Assembly: GCA_016000045.1 (NCBI GenBank)
Contig: JAECQY010000010.1
Location: 1 to 64,000, forward strand
Origin: Myxococcaceae bacterium
GTDB lineage: Bacteria > Myxococcota > UBA727 > JABDBI01
Reading direction: 5' to 3'
Length of the DNA stretch: 64,000 nucleotides
Shown: piece after piece, positions 9,019-19,002 of the stretch
How positions within the stretch are numbered: the stretch's first letter is position 1
Layout: each line of letters begins with the position of its first letter
The notes under the pieces: model-generated
The model's input: only the letters and a program-made list of their open reading frames with translations
The model's database searches: none
What the model was told of the DNA's origin: nothing
Made by a program: the position numbers and the translations under genes

Positions 9019-10221
9019 ATGAGTCCATTTTTCAGTACGTTTTTGGTGGCTGCACTCGGCTACTTTGTGGACGTTTACGATCTGGTTTTGTTTGGAGTTG
9101 TTCGGATCGAGAGTTTGAAAGCCATTGGAGTGCCCGAAGAACGCCTTTTATCCGATGGCATGTGGTTGATGGACTGCCAAATGATCGGGATGTTGGTGGG
9201 AGGGCTCTTCTGGGGTTATCTTGCAGATCGAAAAGGTCGAACCACCGTCATGATGGCATCGATCTTGCTATACTCACTCGCCAACCTTGCCAATGCTTTC
9301 GTTGGGTCTGTTTCAGTTTATGCCATGCTAAGGTTTTTAGCGGGATTGGGTCTTGCAGGAGAAGTCGGCGCCGCTGTGACTTTGATCAGCGAAAGCAGCC
9401 AGCAAACGAATCGAACTTTGTGGACGACTTTATTGACCTGTTTTGGGTTGATGGGAGCCGTCGCTGCTGGAATCGTGGGGGACTGGCTCCACTGGAAGGC
9501 AGCCTATTTACTGGGCGGCGGCATGGGTCTTGGGCTGCTTGTTCTGCGTCTGCGGGTTGCGGAATCATCGCTGTTTACCGACTCAAACGCTTCGCGTTTA
9601 GCTCGTCCCGATTTCTTATTTCGGACTCGCCAGCGCTTTGTGCGATTTGTATCTTGTGTGCTGCTGGGCGTCCCGATTTGGTATGTAGTGGGTATTTTAG
9701 TCAGCTTCTCTCCCGAAATCATGAAGGAAAGAGGTCTGCTTGAGCCTATTTCAACGGGCCGAGCGATTTTGCTTTGTTATGTGGGTTTTTGCCTGGGCGA
9801 TTTAGTAACGGGCATGGTCAGCCATCTTTTGCGAAATCGAAAAAAAGTGATTGCGGGTGCCTTGCTGGGCTTAGCGATGATGGTGTCGATCTATCTCAGT
9901 GCATCCATCGAAACCCTTCGTTCATTTGAAGTCCTTTGTGTCGTTCTTGGATTTTTCGGAGGTTATTGGGCGGTTTACATCACGACGGTCTCGGAAAATT
10001 TTGGAACCAATCTCCGAGGAGCAGCTGTCATCATGACGACGAATGGTATGCGTGGAGCCGTTGTTCTAATGACCTTAGGGGTGCAATTTTTGCGCCAATA
10101 TGGCTCCTTGGTCCAAAGCACTGCGATTCTCGGTGGCATTGTGATTGGGGCTGCGTTTTTAGCCCTGCTCGCTCTCCCGGAAACTTTTGGAAAGGACCTC
10201 AACTACCTTGAGGGAGCATGA
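9019..10221 (+). CDS. Major facilitator superfamily transporter
   Basis: This 400-residue inner-membrane protein has about twelve hydrophobic segments. The MFS signature between helices 2 and 3 is visible (FWGYLADRKGRTTVMM). The start of helix 4, AMLRFLAGLGLAGEVGAAV, resembles the metabolite:H+ symporter and sugar-porter branches. The start is ATG two bases after the dut stop, and the end overlaps recO as ATGA. The gene sits within the ftsY-dut-recO unit, which says little about its substrate. I cannot name the substrate. Confidence 0.85.
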   Translation: MSPFFSTFLVAALGYFVDVYDLVLFGVVRIESLKAIGVPEERLLSDGMWLMDCQMIGMLVGGLFWGYLADRKGRTTVMMASILLYSLANLANAFVGSVSVYAMLRFLAGLGLAGEVGAAVTLISESSQQTNRTLWTTLLTCFGLMGAVAAGIVGDWLHWKAAYLLGGGMGLGLLVLRLRVAESSLFTDSNASRLARPDFLFRTRQRFVRFVSCVLLGVPIWYVVGILVSFSPEIMKERGLLEPISTGRAILLCYVGFCLGDLVTGMVSHLLRNRKKVIAGALLGLAMMVSIYLSASIETLRSFEVLCVVLGFFGGYWAVYITTVSENFGTNLRGAAVIMTTNGMRGAVVLMTLGVQFLRQYGSLVQSTAILGGIVIGAAFLALLALPETFGKDLNYLEGA

Positions 10222-10865
10222 ATACGCTTCATACTCAAGCCATTCTCACTTCCATGGTTCGTTACGGAGAGGCGGAGGCCATTGTCCGGGTTTTAACGCA
10301 ATTTGATGGCCGTATGACGCTTTTTTGTCGAAGCGCTTTCAAGCCTTCGAAGAAGCGAGGGAGTATGGTGCAGGTTCCGGCGAGAGGAAGTTTGGCGTAT
10401 CGGCCGAATCCTCATGGTATGAGCCGATTGCTCGAGATTGATTTAGGGCTTTATACCCCGCGAATTTCAACTTGCTTACGTGGGTTTGCATTGGCATCTT
10501 ACGCTTGCGAACTCGTTGAAGTGTTGGTTCCCGAATTAGAACCTCACGAAGATATCTTTGCGTTATTAGATACGTTTTTGGCTCGTTGTGCCGATGAAGA
10601 AATGAGCACAGAATCGATTCGACGCTTCGAATACGATCTTTTAGATGCCTGTGGGCTGTTGAGCGAAGCAGAATCGTCTGAAACCGATCTGGCTCGTATG
10701 GCAGCCATCTTTGTGGCCCATTTGAAGCAGCACAAGCCAGGTCCATTAAAGAGCCTGGCTTTCTTTAAACAAATTTCAGGAGCTTCGAAAACAAACGGAG
10801 GTTTTCAGGCAAGTGGTGTTCTGGTAGACTACAGGCATGAAGCGGCTGCCGGACACGATCGATGA
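10218..10865 (+). CDS. recO: DNA repair protein RecO
   Basis: RecO helps load RecA onto SSB-coated single-stranded DNA together with RecR in gap repair. This 215-residue protein has the family's N-terminal OB fold: the opening HTQAILTSMVRYGEAEAIVR, then GRMTLFCRSAFKPSKKRGS. An alpha-helical domain follows with LASYACELVE and IRRFEYDLLDACGL. It is somewhat shorter than the usual 230-250 residues and I see no zinc-binding cysteine cluster. It starts in an ATGA overlap with the transporter. The next ATPase gene begins 29 bases before its stop, so the last residues may have been altered by insertion of that gene. Confidence 0.8.
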   Translation: MNTLHTQAILTSMVRYGEAEAIVRVLTQFDGRMTLFCRSAFKPSKKRGSMVQVPARGSLAYRPNPHGMSRLLEIDLGLYTPRISTCLRGFALASYACELVEVLVPELEPHEDIFALLDTFLARCADEEMSTESIRRFEYDLLDACGLLSEAESSETDLARMAAIFVAHLKQHKPGPLKSLAFFKQISGASKTNGGFQASGVLVDYRHEAAAGHDR

Positions 10866-12393
10866 CTTTAAAAAATTGATCGAACACAACTATGTGTATA
10901 TAGACAAAACAAAGCACATCTATGATTTGCTCACGGGTTCGCCTCAAAAATTTTTTCTATCAAGGCCCAGACGTTTTGGCAAAACGCTTCTCATTTCCGT
11001 CCTTGAGCAGATTTTCTTAGGTCATCGAGAGCTCTTCAGGGGTCTTTGGATTAACCAAAGTGATTACGCTTGGTCAAAGCATCCAGTGCTTCGCATCAGT
11101 CTGGCAGGGATGGACTTAGAAACGCCTGAGAGATTTGAGAAAGATCTCCTATTGTGTCTGAACCGAAAAGCCGATGAGTTTGGTATCGATTTACAAAATG
11201 CTGAGACTCCTACTGCCTGTCTCAAGATTCTGATTCAAGGACTTTCTCAAAAGGGTCTAGTCGCACTTCTCATCGATGAGTACGATGCTCCAATTTTGGC
11301 TCATTTGAACAACCCACCCTCTGCCGAGATCATACGAACCAAATTAAAATCATTTTACGGTGTTATCAAAGATTTGGATGCTTCTTTGAGATTTGTTTTT
11401 ATCACCGGTGTGACCAAGTTTAACAAAACTTCCATTTTTTCCGGCATCAACAACTTAGACGATCTGACCCTCGATAAACGGGCTTCCTCTTTACTGGGAG
11501 TCACCTTCGAAGAACTCATTCGTGATTTTTCGAAACATATCCAAGTGGTAGCAGACCAAGGCACGAAGACCTCTGAGGAGGTTTGTCAGCTTTTGCAAGA
11601 ATGGTACAACGGCTATCGCTTTTCTCCTTATTCAGAAGAAAAAGTCTACAACCCTTGCTCGGTTTTAAAGGCTCTCAATCGAGGTCAATTTGAAAATTAC
11701 TGGTCTCAAACGGGTACTCCAGGTTTTTTGGTCAAGCTCATAAAAGAAAGAGATTATCCTGTTCTCGATCTAGAAAATTTGAGATTATCGGCAGAAGATC
11801 TAGGAACTTTCGACATCGATCAAATTCACCTTTCCACCCTATTATTTCAGACAGGTTATCTGACCATTCAAGATTACGACCCTGAATCGGCACTCTATCG
11901 GCTGTCGTATCCCAATCGAGAAATCACCCAGTCGATGATGCGCATGTTAGCGCCTATTATCACGAGGCAGAAATCGTTCGCTCCTTGGCAAGCGCTGGCC
12001 GCTGATCTCAGAAGCGCTTTGCGTACGAGCAACGTTAAAGTGTTCTGTGAACTTCTGAAACCGTTCTTTGCCGACATTCCCTATGATTTGCATATTCCGC
12101 TTGAACGCTATTACCAAACCGTGTTCTATCTGTTGGTCAAGTTTATGGGAGCCGAGACGATAACCGAGGAAAAGACCAATATTGGCCGAATCGATGCGGT
12201 TTTCCAGACGTCCACCCACGTCTATATTGTCGAGCTCAAAATGGGGACATCCGCCCAAGAAGCGCTGCAGCAAATCCAGCAAAAACAATACGCTCAAAAA
12301 TACGAACTTTCCGGCAAATCCATCGTGGTGCTAGGTTTGGCCTTCGATCCGGAAGCCAAGAATATTGTTGATCAAGCCTGGCTGCATGTGTGA
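10837..12393 (+). CDS. AAA-ATPase-like / PDDEXK_9 nuclease-domain protein (copy 2)
   Basis: This 518-residue protein has the same architecture as the copies at 4295 and 17260 but is clearly more divergent. It has the opening IDDFKKLIEHNYVYIDKT, a variant P-loop RPRRFGKT near residue 45, Walker B-like LLIDEYD, the WYNGYRF motif and a C-terminal nuclease-like GRIDAVF followed by VYIVELKMG. The start lies inside the end of recO (29-base overlap), so it is transcribed as the last gene of the ftsY unit. The biological role of the family is unknown. ATP-dependent DNA processing is only an inference from the domains. Confidence 0.85.
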   Translation: MKRLPDTIDDFKKLIEHNYVYIDKTKHIYDLLTGSPQKFFLSRPRRFGKTLLISVLEQIFLGHRELFRGLWINQSDYAWSKHPVLRISLAGMDLETPERFEKDLLLCLNRKADEFGIDLQNAETPTACLKILIQGLSQKGLVALLIDEYDAPILAHLNNPPSAEIIRTKLKSFYGVIKDLDASLRFVFITGVTKFNKTSIFSGINNLDDLTLDKRASSLLGVTFEELIRDFSKHIQVVADQGTKTSEEVCQLLQEWYNGYRFSPYSEEKVYNPCSVLKALNRGQFENYWSQTGTPGFLVKLIKERDYPVLDLENLRLSAEDLGTFDIDQIHLSTLLFQTGYLTIQDYDPESALYRLSYPNREITQSMMRMLAPIITRQKSFAPWQALAADLRSALRTSNVKVFCELLKPFFADIPYDLHIPLERYYQTVFYLLVKFMGAETITEEKTNIGRIDAVFQTSTHVYIVELKMGTSAQEALQQIQQKQYAQKYELSGKSIVVLGLAFDPEAKNIVDQAWLHV

Positions 12394-12447
12394 ATCAGAC
12401 TTTGCGATTGCCCCTGCTCAGCTTAGTGAGGGTGGTGTCGAGCTATC

Positions 12448-13857
12448 TCAAAAATGTGAGAGCGGCGGTTCCCAAAGACAACGCGCGTAGTATTGGAGAG
12501 AGGCAACATTGCCTCCCAAAGCGCCGTTGTTAAAGAAGACATTCCACCCGCCTCCAGAAAGGCCCACTGTCAGCGACGATGACCAAAACCCACTAATCGG
12601 TTCCCCAGAAAACACCGTCGTGTCCATCATCAGCGCACCCGAGCTCTTGCTATAATCTACCAGTGTTTGCAGTTCGCGAACGCTCGGCAAGCGCCACGTT
12701 CCGCCTGCAGAACTTCCCACATTCAAGTTATTGCAATAGTCTAACGCTCCCGATTGGGTGTAATATGTAGTTGACATTTTCTGCCAGACCAAACCGGTTA
12801 CGTTGTCGATCACCGTGGGGATGGATCCACGGACTCCAACCGTATAGCGAGAACTAAAAGGGGCTGCATAGCAGGAACGCACGCAACGAACCACATTGCT
12901 CGTATCCCTACTTTGGCGGTCAGAGAAAGGAGGGTCGAATGCGCTTTCGAGATACCAAGAGGAGCCATCCTGCCCAATATTCAATGAACCCGACCAATAA
13001 TTCGAAACCGGCGCTTCGGGAAAGGCCGTGGTATTCGTAAAGGGGGCTATGCCGTTTGAGTAATCGATTAAAGTACCCAATTCCAAAATGTTCGGTGCTC
13101 TCCAATCTGAGAATCCCCCCGTGTTTCGGCCGGAACAGTAATTCGTAAGCGATGAAAAAACCATCGGCGTTGTGCCAGCGATTTGCTCCCACTGCATATT
13201 CGTGAGCGTATCGAGGACCACTCCATTCGAGATCACGTAACGACCTGTTTGGTTCACCGCGTCGTGGTAGACGCCTGTGCTGTGATTCCAGGCAGCTAAA
13301 AGCCCGTTCATGGACTGCGTCGTTGCAGCACAAGCAAATGTATGGCTCAAGCTTGCTTCTTGGCTCGGTGTGGCGCTATTCTCGAAGCTGTGCTTTGTCT
13401 GCAAAGAGGCTGTGTCGGTATTGGGCAAACTCTGACTCAGCGTAGCCGTGTTTTTTGGCAGAATTCGATAGCACGCTTGGAGCATTTGAGTCTGCGACCA
13501 CCCCACCACCATGCGCACCTGGAGAAGGTGGTAATGTCTCAAGTTCACGCGCTCTGGCAAATGTTCGCACTGGTTGCTCAAAGTCAATACAGACTCAAAA
13601 CCCGGCCAACAGTCGACATTCTCGACGACCGCATCGAAGAACACCGAACAATTTAGTTCAAAAGGCATACGGTATCCGGCATAAGACTTTAGATAGCTTG
13701 CCGTTCGATTTAAGACGGCTCGAATGGCTTCTTGAGCTTGACTGCGTGTCGAAAGGTTTTGAAAATACCCGTGAAGAGGATCCCCAGAACCCGCAGTCAT
13801 CGAAAATTGAGCCAAGGCGCCTGAGCATAAACCAAGAATCAAACAAAACTTCAGCAT
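12448..13857 (-). CDS. Exported protein: novel N-terminal module, Ser/Thr linker, one pair of DUF1566 domains
   Basis: This 469-residue protein has a signal peptide (MLKFCLILGLCSGALA). Residues about 60-130 form an N-terminal module shared with the proteins at 39276 and 42969: MPFELNCSVFFD, a second cysteine in VDCW, CEHLP, then LLQVRMVVGW. A Ser/Thr-rich linker follows. Two DUF1566 domains come next: the first with DWRAPNILELGTLIDY and VVRCVRS, the second with TWRLPSVRELQTLVDY and ARCLWEP. They correspond to one A-B pair of the giant 42969 protein. Probable surface protein with cysteine-stabilised binding domains; ligand unknown. It is convergent with the ATPase gene at 10837 and divergent from ileS. 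Confidence 0.8.
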   Translation of the reverse strand: MLKFCLILGLCSGALAQFSMTAGSGDPLHGYFQNLSTRSQAQEAIRAVLNRTASYLKSYAGYRMPFELNCSVFFDAVVENVDCWPGFESVLTLSNQCEHLPERVNLRHYHLLQVRMVVGWSQTQMLQACYRILPKNTATLSQSLPNTDTASLQTKHSFENSATPSQEASLSHTFACAATTQSMNGLLAAWNHSTGVYHDAVNQTGRYVISNGVVLDTLTNMQWEQIAGTTPMVFSSLTNYCSGRNTGGFSDWRAPNILELGTLIDYSNGIAPFTNTTAFPEAPVSNYWSGSLNIGQDGSSWYLESAFDPPFSDRQSRDTSNVVRCVRSCYAAPFSSRYTVGVRGSIPTVIDNVTGLVWQKMSTTYYTQSGALDYCNNLNVGSSAGGTWRLPSVRELQTLVDYSKSSGALMMDTTVFSGEPISGFWSSSLTVGLSGGGWNVFFNNGALGGNVASLQYYARCLWEPPLSHF

Positions 13858-14097
13858 TTAATCGCTCCAGTCTAGATTCGCGACTCCAATCAGCTCTCGA
13901 AGCTCCATCAAAGCGCGATTCGAAACCATCGTGCTGTCAGCTGTATACCTTCCAGAAATTAATTGCAAATTCACGTGCCCCAAAAGCGCTAAGCAGTTTT
14001 TAGCCAACTAGCAGACCTCTGTCATTGTATCTCCTGTCGTGGCTCTTGGCCGCTACAACCTATTTGACGGCATTAAAAAAACCATTTAAACGGCATC

Positions 14098-17000
14098 ATG
14101 CCTATCTTTAAGCCGATCCCAGAGGCGTTCTCTTTTCCTGAACAAGAACAAGCCATCCTGGCGTTTTGGGAGCGAATCTCTGCGTTTCAAGAAAGCCTCG
14201 AGCGACGCAAGGGCGATGGAACCAATCGGTATACATTTTACGATGGCCCTCCTTTTGCTACCGGGCTGCCTCATTACGGGCATTTTGTGGCTTCCACCCT
14301 GAAAGACGTGGTTCCGCGCTATTGGACGATGCGTGGCAAATACGTCGAAAGACGATTTGGGTGGGATACCCATGGCCTTCCGATTGAGATGGAAACCGAA
14401 AAAACGTTGGGTCTATCCGGTCCAACGGAAATCAAAGCCTATGGGATTGATCGTTTTAACGAAGCGTGTCGAGAAGGTGTGCTCAAATACACAGGTGAAT
14501 GGGAAAAAATCATTGGACGTTTGGGACGGTGGGTCGATTTTAAAAATCATTACAAGACCATGGATGTGGATTTCATGGAATCGGTGTGGTGGGTGTTTCA
14601 GCAACTGTGGAACAAAGGTTTCGTTGAACAAGATTTTCGAGTGATGCCTTACAGCTGGCGTTTATCAACGCCGCTTTCCAATTTTGAAGCCAATCTTGAT
14701 TATCGTGACGTTCAAGATCCCGCCATTACTGTTCGGCTTAAACTTCGAGACCAGGATGCTTATCTGTTGGTCTGGACGACAACGCCCTGGACTTTGCCCT
14801 CTAATTTGGCCGTCGCAGTCGGAAATGAGATTTGCTATGTTCGAGCGCGCCGCAAAGAAGACCCAACGGTTTACCTGCTGGCTCGCGATCGACTCGAAGC
14901 CGTTCTGGGTAAAGAGGCCGAGATCATCGAAGAACTCCAAGGTGACAAGCTTGTGGGTCAGTTCTACGAACCCCTTTTTGAAGATTATGTAGGGCAAGCG
15001 CCGAACCTATTCCAGGTTTTGCCCAGCGCTCATGTGACGACAACCGACGGAACGGGTTTGGTGCACATGGCACCTGCTTTTGGGCAAGAGGATTTTGAAG
15101 CTTGCAAAAAAGCAGGGATACCTTTGTTCGGGCACGACTCGGTCGATGAAGAAGGCCGTCTTGTCTCATTGGGTGTGCACATCAAAGAAGCCGATCCCAT
15201 CTTAATTCGTAAGCTCAAAGAAGCAGGAAAGCTGTTTCGTCAAGATACGATTCAGCACAGTTACCCTTATTGTTGGCGCAGTGGAACTCCGCTGATTTAT
15301 AAAGCATTGCCCGTTTGGCAAATCAAAGTGTCGGCGATTCGAGAACGCCTTTTGCAAAATAACGCTCGCATTCATTGGGTCCCTGAGAGCGTAGGCGAGA
15401 AGCGGTTTGCTAATTGGTTAAGCGATGCACAGGACTGGTGCATTTCCCGAAATCGTTTCTGGGGGTGCCCAATTCCGATTTGGATTTGCCCTCGTTGCAA
15501 CCAGCAGCGCTGCGTGGGATCCAAATCTGAGCTCGAGAAATTAGCGCAAGAATCTCTCAGCGATTTGCATTCGCATTGCATCGATGCCTTAACGATGGAT
15601 TGTGAGTGCGGAGAGAAAATGAAGCGCATTCCGGAAGTCTTTGATTGCTGGTTCGAATCCGGTTCGATGCCTTACGCACAAAATCATTACCCGTTTGAGA
15701 ACTCAGAGGCTTTTCAAACCGATTTCCCGGCAGACTTTATTGCCGAAGGTTTGGATCAAACACGCGGATGGTTTTACACGCTTTTGGTACTATCGACGGC
15801 TTTGTTTGATCAACCACCCTTTAAAAACGTCGTCGTGAATGGGCTGGTTTTGGCTTCCGATGGCTCAAAAATGAGCAAATCCAAGAAAAACTACCCAGAC
15901 CCCAGTTTGGTCATGAACGAGTACGGAGCCGATGCGCTTCGTGCCTATTTGATTAATTCGCCCATTGTTCGGGCAGAGCCTCTGCTCTTCAACGAAAAGG
16001 GTGTGAAAGAAATTGTTCGCAGTGTCATGCTTCCTCTCTTTCATGCCTGGTCCTTTTTTGTACAATACGCCAACATCGATGCTTGGGACCCTCGTAGTTT
16101 GAAGGTTTCTCAGCACAGACCAGAAATCGATCGTTGGGTATTGTCCAGGCTTCAATCGCTTATTGCGCAAGTGAATGAGCAGATGGAAAGCTACTCTCTC
16201 TACAAAGTGATCCCTCCGATGCTGGGCTTTATTGACGACCTGACCAACTGGTATATTCGAAGAAGTCGAAGACGTTTTTGGAGAAATGCGACGGAACCAG
16301 GCGCTGAGGACGACAAGCAGGCCGCTTACGCAACGCTTTACGAAGTGCTGGTGACCTTTAGCAAGCTCCTGGCGCCTGTATTACCCTTTATTTCGGAAAC
16401 GCTTTATCAGAATTTGACTTTTGAATCTGGAGAAAGCGTTCACTGGCAAGACTACCCAATCGCCGATGAATCTCAGATTGATTTAGAACTCGAACGCGAG
16501 GTTGAAGTGGTTCGACAAGTGGTGCGCCTAGGACGCGCTTTGCGTGAAAAACACAAGCTGAAAACACGCCAGCCTTTGCAAGCAGTCGTCGTGGCCACAC
16601 ACGACCCGATCGCACAAGCAGCTCTGGTGAGTCACGCAGAGTTGATTCAACAAGAGCTGAATGTGAAACGAGTGGTTTATCAAGCAGACGACTCGGCTTT
16701 GTGCGTGCTTTTGATCAAAGCGAATTTTAAGACGCTGGGCAAGCGCCTGGGAGCCCAGATGCGTGAAGCCAGCGAAGTCATCGCTCAATGGGGCCGTTCG
16801 GAGTTTGCAGCTCTGCAAGCGGGTCAAAATTTGAAAGTTTTGGATCAGTCGATTGGCTTGGAAGACGTGTTGGTGACTCGAGTGACTCAGGGGGATCTGG
16901 TCTTGGAATCCGCAGGAGAGCTGACGGTAGGTTTGGAAACAGATTTGACTCTTGAGCTGATTCAGGAGGGATGGATGCGTGAGACGGTCAGTCAGTTGCA

Positions 17001-17214
17001 AAAACTTCGAAAAGATCAGGGACTTCAAGTCACCGATCGCATTCAGCTGTTTTTTGAAACCGACTCGGACGATTTAAAAGCCGCTCTGGTGCAATTTGAC
17101 GCGATGATTCAGTCGGAGGTTTTAGCCACATCGATCACTTGGGGGGAAGATGCAAAAAATAAAATTTCGCTGGAAATCGAGGGCTTCGTGCTTCAAGTAA
17201 GCCTGCAGGCCTGA
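14098..17214 (+). CDS. ileS: Isoleucyl-tRNA synthetase, eukaryotic-like type
   Basis: This class I synthetase of 1038 residues charges tRNA-Ile. The HIGH-type motif is in PPFATGLPHYGHFVAS and KMSKS in DGSKMSKSKKNYPDP. The PPFATGLPHYGH wording, the FGWDTHGLPIE segment, the long C-terminal region and the CPRC...CECG insert fit the IleS2/eukaryotic-like clade. That clade is found in some bacteria, including Chlamydia and Rickettsia, and is known for low mupirocin sensitivity. The editing domain is present (LVWTTTPWTLPSNLAVAV). The start ATG is at 14098; about 240 bp separate it from the divergent DUF1566 gene. No neighbour explains the gene type; ancient transfer is likely. Confidence 0.95.
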   Translation: MPIFKPIPEAFSFPEQEQAILAFWERISAFQESLERRKGDGTNRYTFYDGPPFATGLPHYGHFVASTLKDVVPRYWTMRGKYVERRFGWDTHGLPIEMETEKTLGLSGPTEIKAYGIDRFNEACREGVLKYTGEWEKIIGRLGRWVDFKNHYKTMDVDFMESVWWVFQQLWNKGFVEQDFRVMPYSWRLSTPLSNFEANLDYRDVQDPAITVRLKLRDQDAYLLVWTTTPWTLPSNLAVAVGNEICYVRARRKEDPTVYLLARDRLEAVLGKEAEIIEELQGDKLVGQFYEPLFEDYVGQAPNLFQVLPSAHVTTTDGTGLVHMAPAFGQEDFEACKKAGIPLFGHDSVDEEGRLVSLGVHIKEADPILIRKLKEAGKLFRQDTIQHSYPYCWRSGTPLIYKALPVWQIKVSAIRERLLQNNARIHWVPESVGEKRFANWLSDAQDWCISRNRFWGCPIPIWICPRCNQQRCVGSKSELEKLAQESLSDLHSHCIDALTMDCECGEKMKRIPEVFDCWFESGSMPYAQNHYPFENSEAFQTDFPADFIAEGLDQTRGWFYTLLVLSTALFDQPPFKNVVVNGLVLASDGSKMSKSKKNYPDPSLVMNEYGADALRAYLINSPIVRAEPLLFNEKGVKEIVRSVMLPLFHAWSFFVQYANIDAWDPRSLKVSQHRPEIDRWVLSRLQSLIAQVNEQMESYSLYKVIPPMLGFIDDLTNWYIRRSRRRFWRNATEPGAEDDKQAAYATLYEVLVTFSKLLAPVLPFISETLYQNLTFESGESVHWQDYPIADESQIDLELEREVEVVRQVVRLGRALREKHKLKTRQPLQAVVVATHDPIAQAALVSHAELIQQELNVKRVVYQADDSALCVLLIKANFKTLGKRLGAQMREASEVIAQWGRSEFAALQAGQNLKVLDQSIGLEDVLVTRVTQGDLVLESAGELTVGLETDLTLELIQEGWMRETVSQLQKLRKDQGLQVTDRIQLFFETDSDDLKAALVQFDAMIQSEVLATSITWGEDAKNKISLEIEGFVLQVSLQA

Positions 17215-17259
17215 AGCGCAGCTAATTGAAGCTCTCGCAAAATCTGTTTCGTCAATATG

Positions 17260-18888
17260 CTAAACAGTAGTGATATCGGAATTGGACTCTAAACCGACAG
17301 CCTTTCCATCAAAAGCGATCGAATAACGGTTTATTTCGCTACAACCATGAGTTTGTAAGTCTTGATAATACGTCTTCTTTTCGATCTGCTGCAAACCAGC
17401 CTTGGCTTTCAGACCCATCTTCACTTCGATGAGAATACCAGGGTCTTTTTGTGTGTCTTTGGGATATAAAGCCAAATCATAGCGACCGTAGCCACTTTCT
17501 CGATTAGATTTAATAACATAACGATCTCGTAAGCCGAGTGTCATGCCCAGCAGAAATCCATGATAAAAAGATTCTTGTTTTCGTTCCGTTACGTCATGAA
17601 AACTCATCGTTTCTAGAATCAGCCTCTGTAGCTTGGATTGAAGTTCTAGAACATGGCCTAAAATCAAGTCTTCTAACAAATCCGTGAGAAAGGTTTCGCC
17701 CTGTTTCCCTCCAAACCATTTCAGCACGATCTTTTCAAAGAAATCGTGAACCTCCAAGTTTGGAATCGTCATTCTTCCATCCGTGTCTAAAGTCAGGTAG
17801 CCGGAAATAAAGAGCAGATTCCAAAAAGAAGAGGGGTTTTCTTTCAGATTATTCATGACCGTGTAGGGCTCTACTTTAATATCCAGGCTCTTTCCATCGA
17901 TCAAAGCATGAATGTCCCTGAGTTTATCTGCAGTGATGCATTCTTGAATCAGATCATTCGAAGACGTATTAATCCAATAAGGTGCTAACTTGTATCCCTT
18001 TTTCAAAAAATGCAGAATTGACCAGGGATTATAGATTGTTAGACCATCACCAAAACGGTATCCGTTATACCAAGATTTCAAAGCTGAAATATGGTCTTTT
18101 GGGCACATTCTCTCTATTTCTTTTTCTGTGAAGCCGAAATGCTCAGCATACTCGTTGCAGGTAATATCGTAAGTTCCGACGTTGTTTAAGTCTGAAAAGA
18201 GGCTTTCTTTGGCGATCCGAGTAATGCCTGTAACAACGCCTTTATATAAAGCATTATTTGATTTTAATAAGGCTCCTAGAATATTTTTGAAGAGTGCAAC
18301 AGACTCCGGAAAAAATCCTTTGAGATAGGCTTCTTGCAAAGGTGTATCGTACTCATCAATCAACACCCAAACCTTCTGGCCGTGATGGATTTCCAGCATT
18401 TGGGTCAAGTACAAGAAAGAATTGGTCAGGTAGCTGTCTGTAAAATGAGGTTCAAAATATGGCTCAATGGTCTTCTTGTTTAAAACGGTTAGCTTTTCCG
18501 AAGTCAGCAAATATTCATATTCTTTGTAAACATCGCTGATCTTGATTTTCAGCGAACTGGTCAATGTTTCCAGGTCCTGAGCTTTTAAATTCTTCAATCC
18601 CATGAAGATCACAGGAAATTTTCCTCGCCAGCCCTCTAAAATATTTTGGTGCTGACTAATCGCTAAACCTTCAAATAAAGGTTCTTCGGTTCCAAAGAAG
18701 TACTTCAACATAGAAAGATTTAACGATTTTCCAAAGCGTCTAGGTCTTGGCAAGAGAATAATTTCAGAGCCATCGTCAATAACGTCTTTGATCAGCAAAG
18801 ACTTATCGCAATAAAAATTGTGTCTTCCTTCAGAATCGACCAAAGTTCTTAATTTTTTAAAATCATCCAAACCAATTGCGAAGCGCAT
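17260..18888 (-). CDS. AAA-ATPase-like / PDDEXK_9 nuclease-domain protein (copy 3)
   Basis: This protein of 542 residues is a close paralogue of copy 1 at 4295-5938. Shared stretches include LLPRPRRFGKSLNLSMLKYF, WVLIDEYDTPLQ, SSFWNLLFISGYLTLD and SNRESGYGRYDLALYP, then LIEVKMG. I start it at the internal ATG (MRFAIG) that matches copy 1; a longer start at 18906 is possible. The two copies also share about 50 bp of upstream DNA, including a TCATAA-TTG block, so the duplication covered the promoter. The P-loop variant, Walker B-like and nuclease residues are intact. The cellular role is unknown. Confidence 0.85.
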   Translation of the reverse strand: MRFAIGLDDFKKLRTLVDSEGRHNFYCDKSLLIKDVIDDGSEIILLPRPRRFGKSLNLSMLKYFFGTEEPLFEGLAISQHQNILEGWRGKFPVIFMGLKNLKAQDLETLTSSLKIKISDVYKEYEYLLTSEKLTVLNKKTIEPYFEPHFTDSYLTNSFLYLTQMLEIHHGQKVWVLIDEYDTPLQEAYLKGFFPESVALFKNILGALLKSNNALYKGVVTGITRIAKESLFSDLNNVGTYDITCNEYAEHFGFTEKEIERMCPKDHISALKSWYNGYRFGDGLTIYNPWSILHFLKKGYKLAPYWINTSSNDLIQECITADKLRDIHALIDGKSLDIKVEPYTVMNNLKENPSSFWNLLFISGYLTLDTDGRMTIPNLEVHDFFEKIVLKWFGGKQGETFLTDLLEDLILGHVLELQSKLQRLILETMSFHDVTERKQESFYHGFLLGMTLGLRDRYVIKSNRESGYGRYDLALYPKDTQKDPGILIEVKMGLKAKAGLQQIEKKTYYQDLQTHGCSEINRYSIAFDGKAVGLESNSDITTV

Positions 18889-19002
18889 GCATTTGAAGTG
18901 TCTCATAATTTGAGGTTTCCATCAAGCAGCTGTCCGGGTTCAACAGATGATCCCGAATAGAAAAACAGATTGATTGAGCCTGCCTTGAAACCTGAAACGC
19001 GA

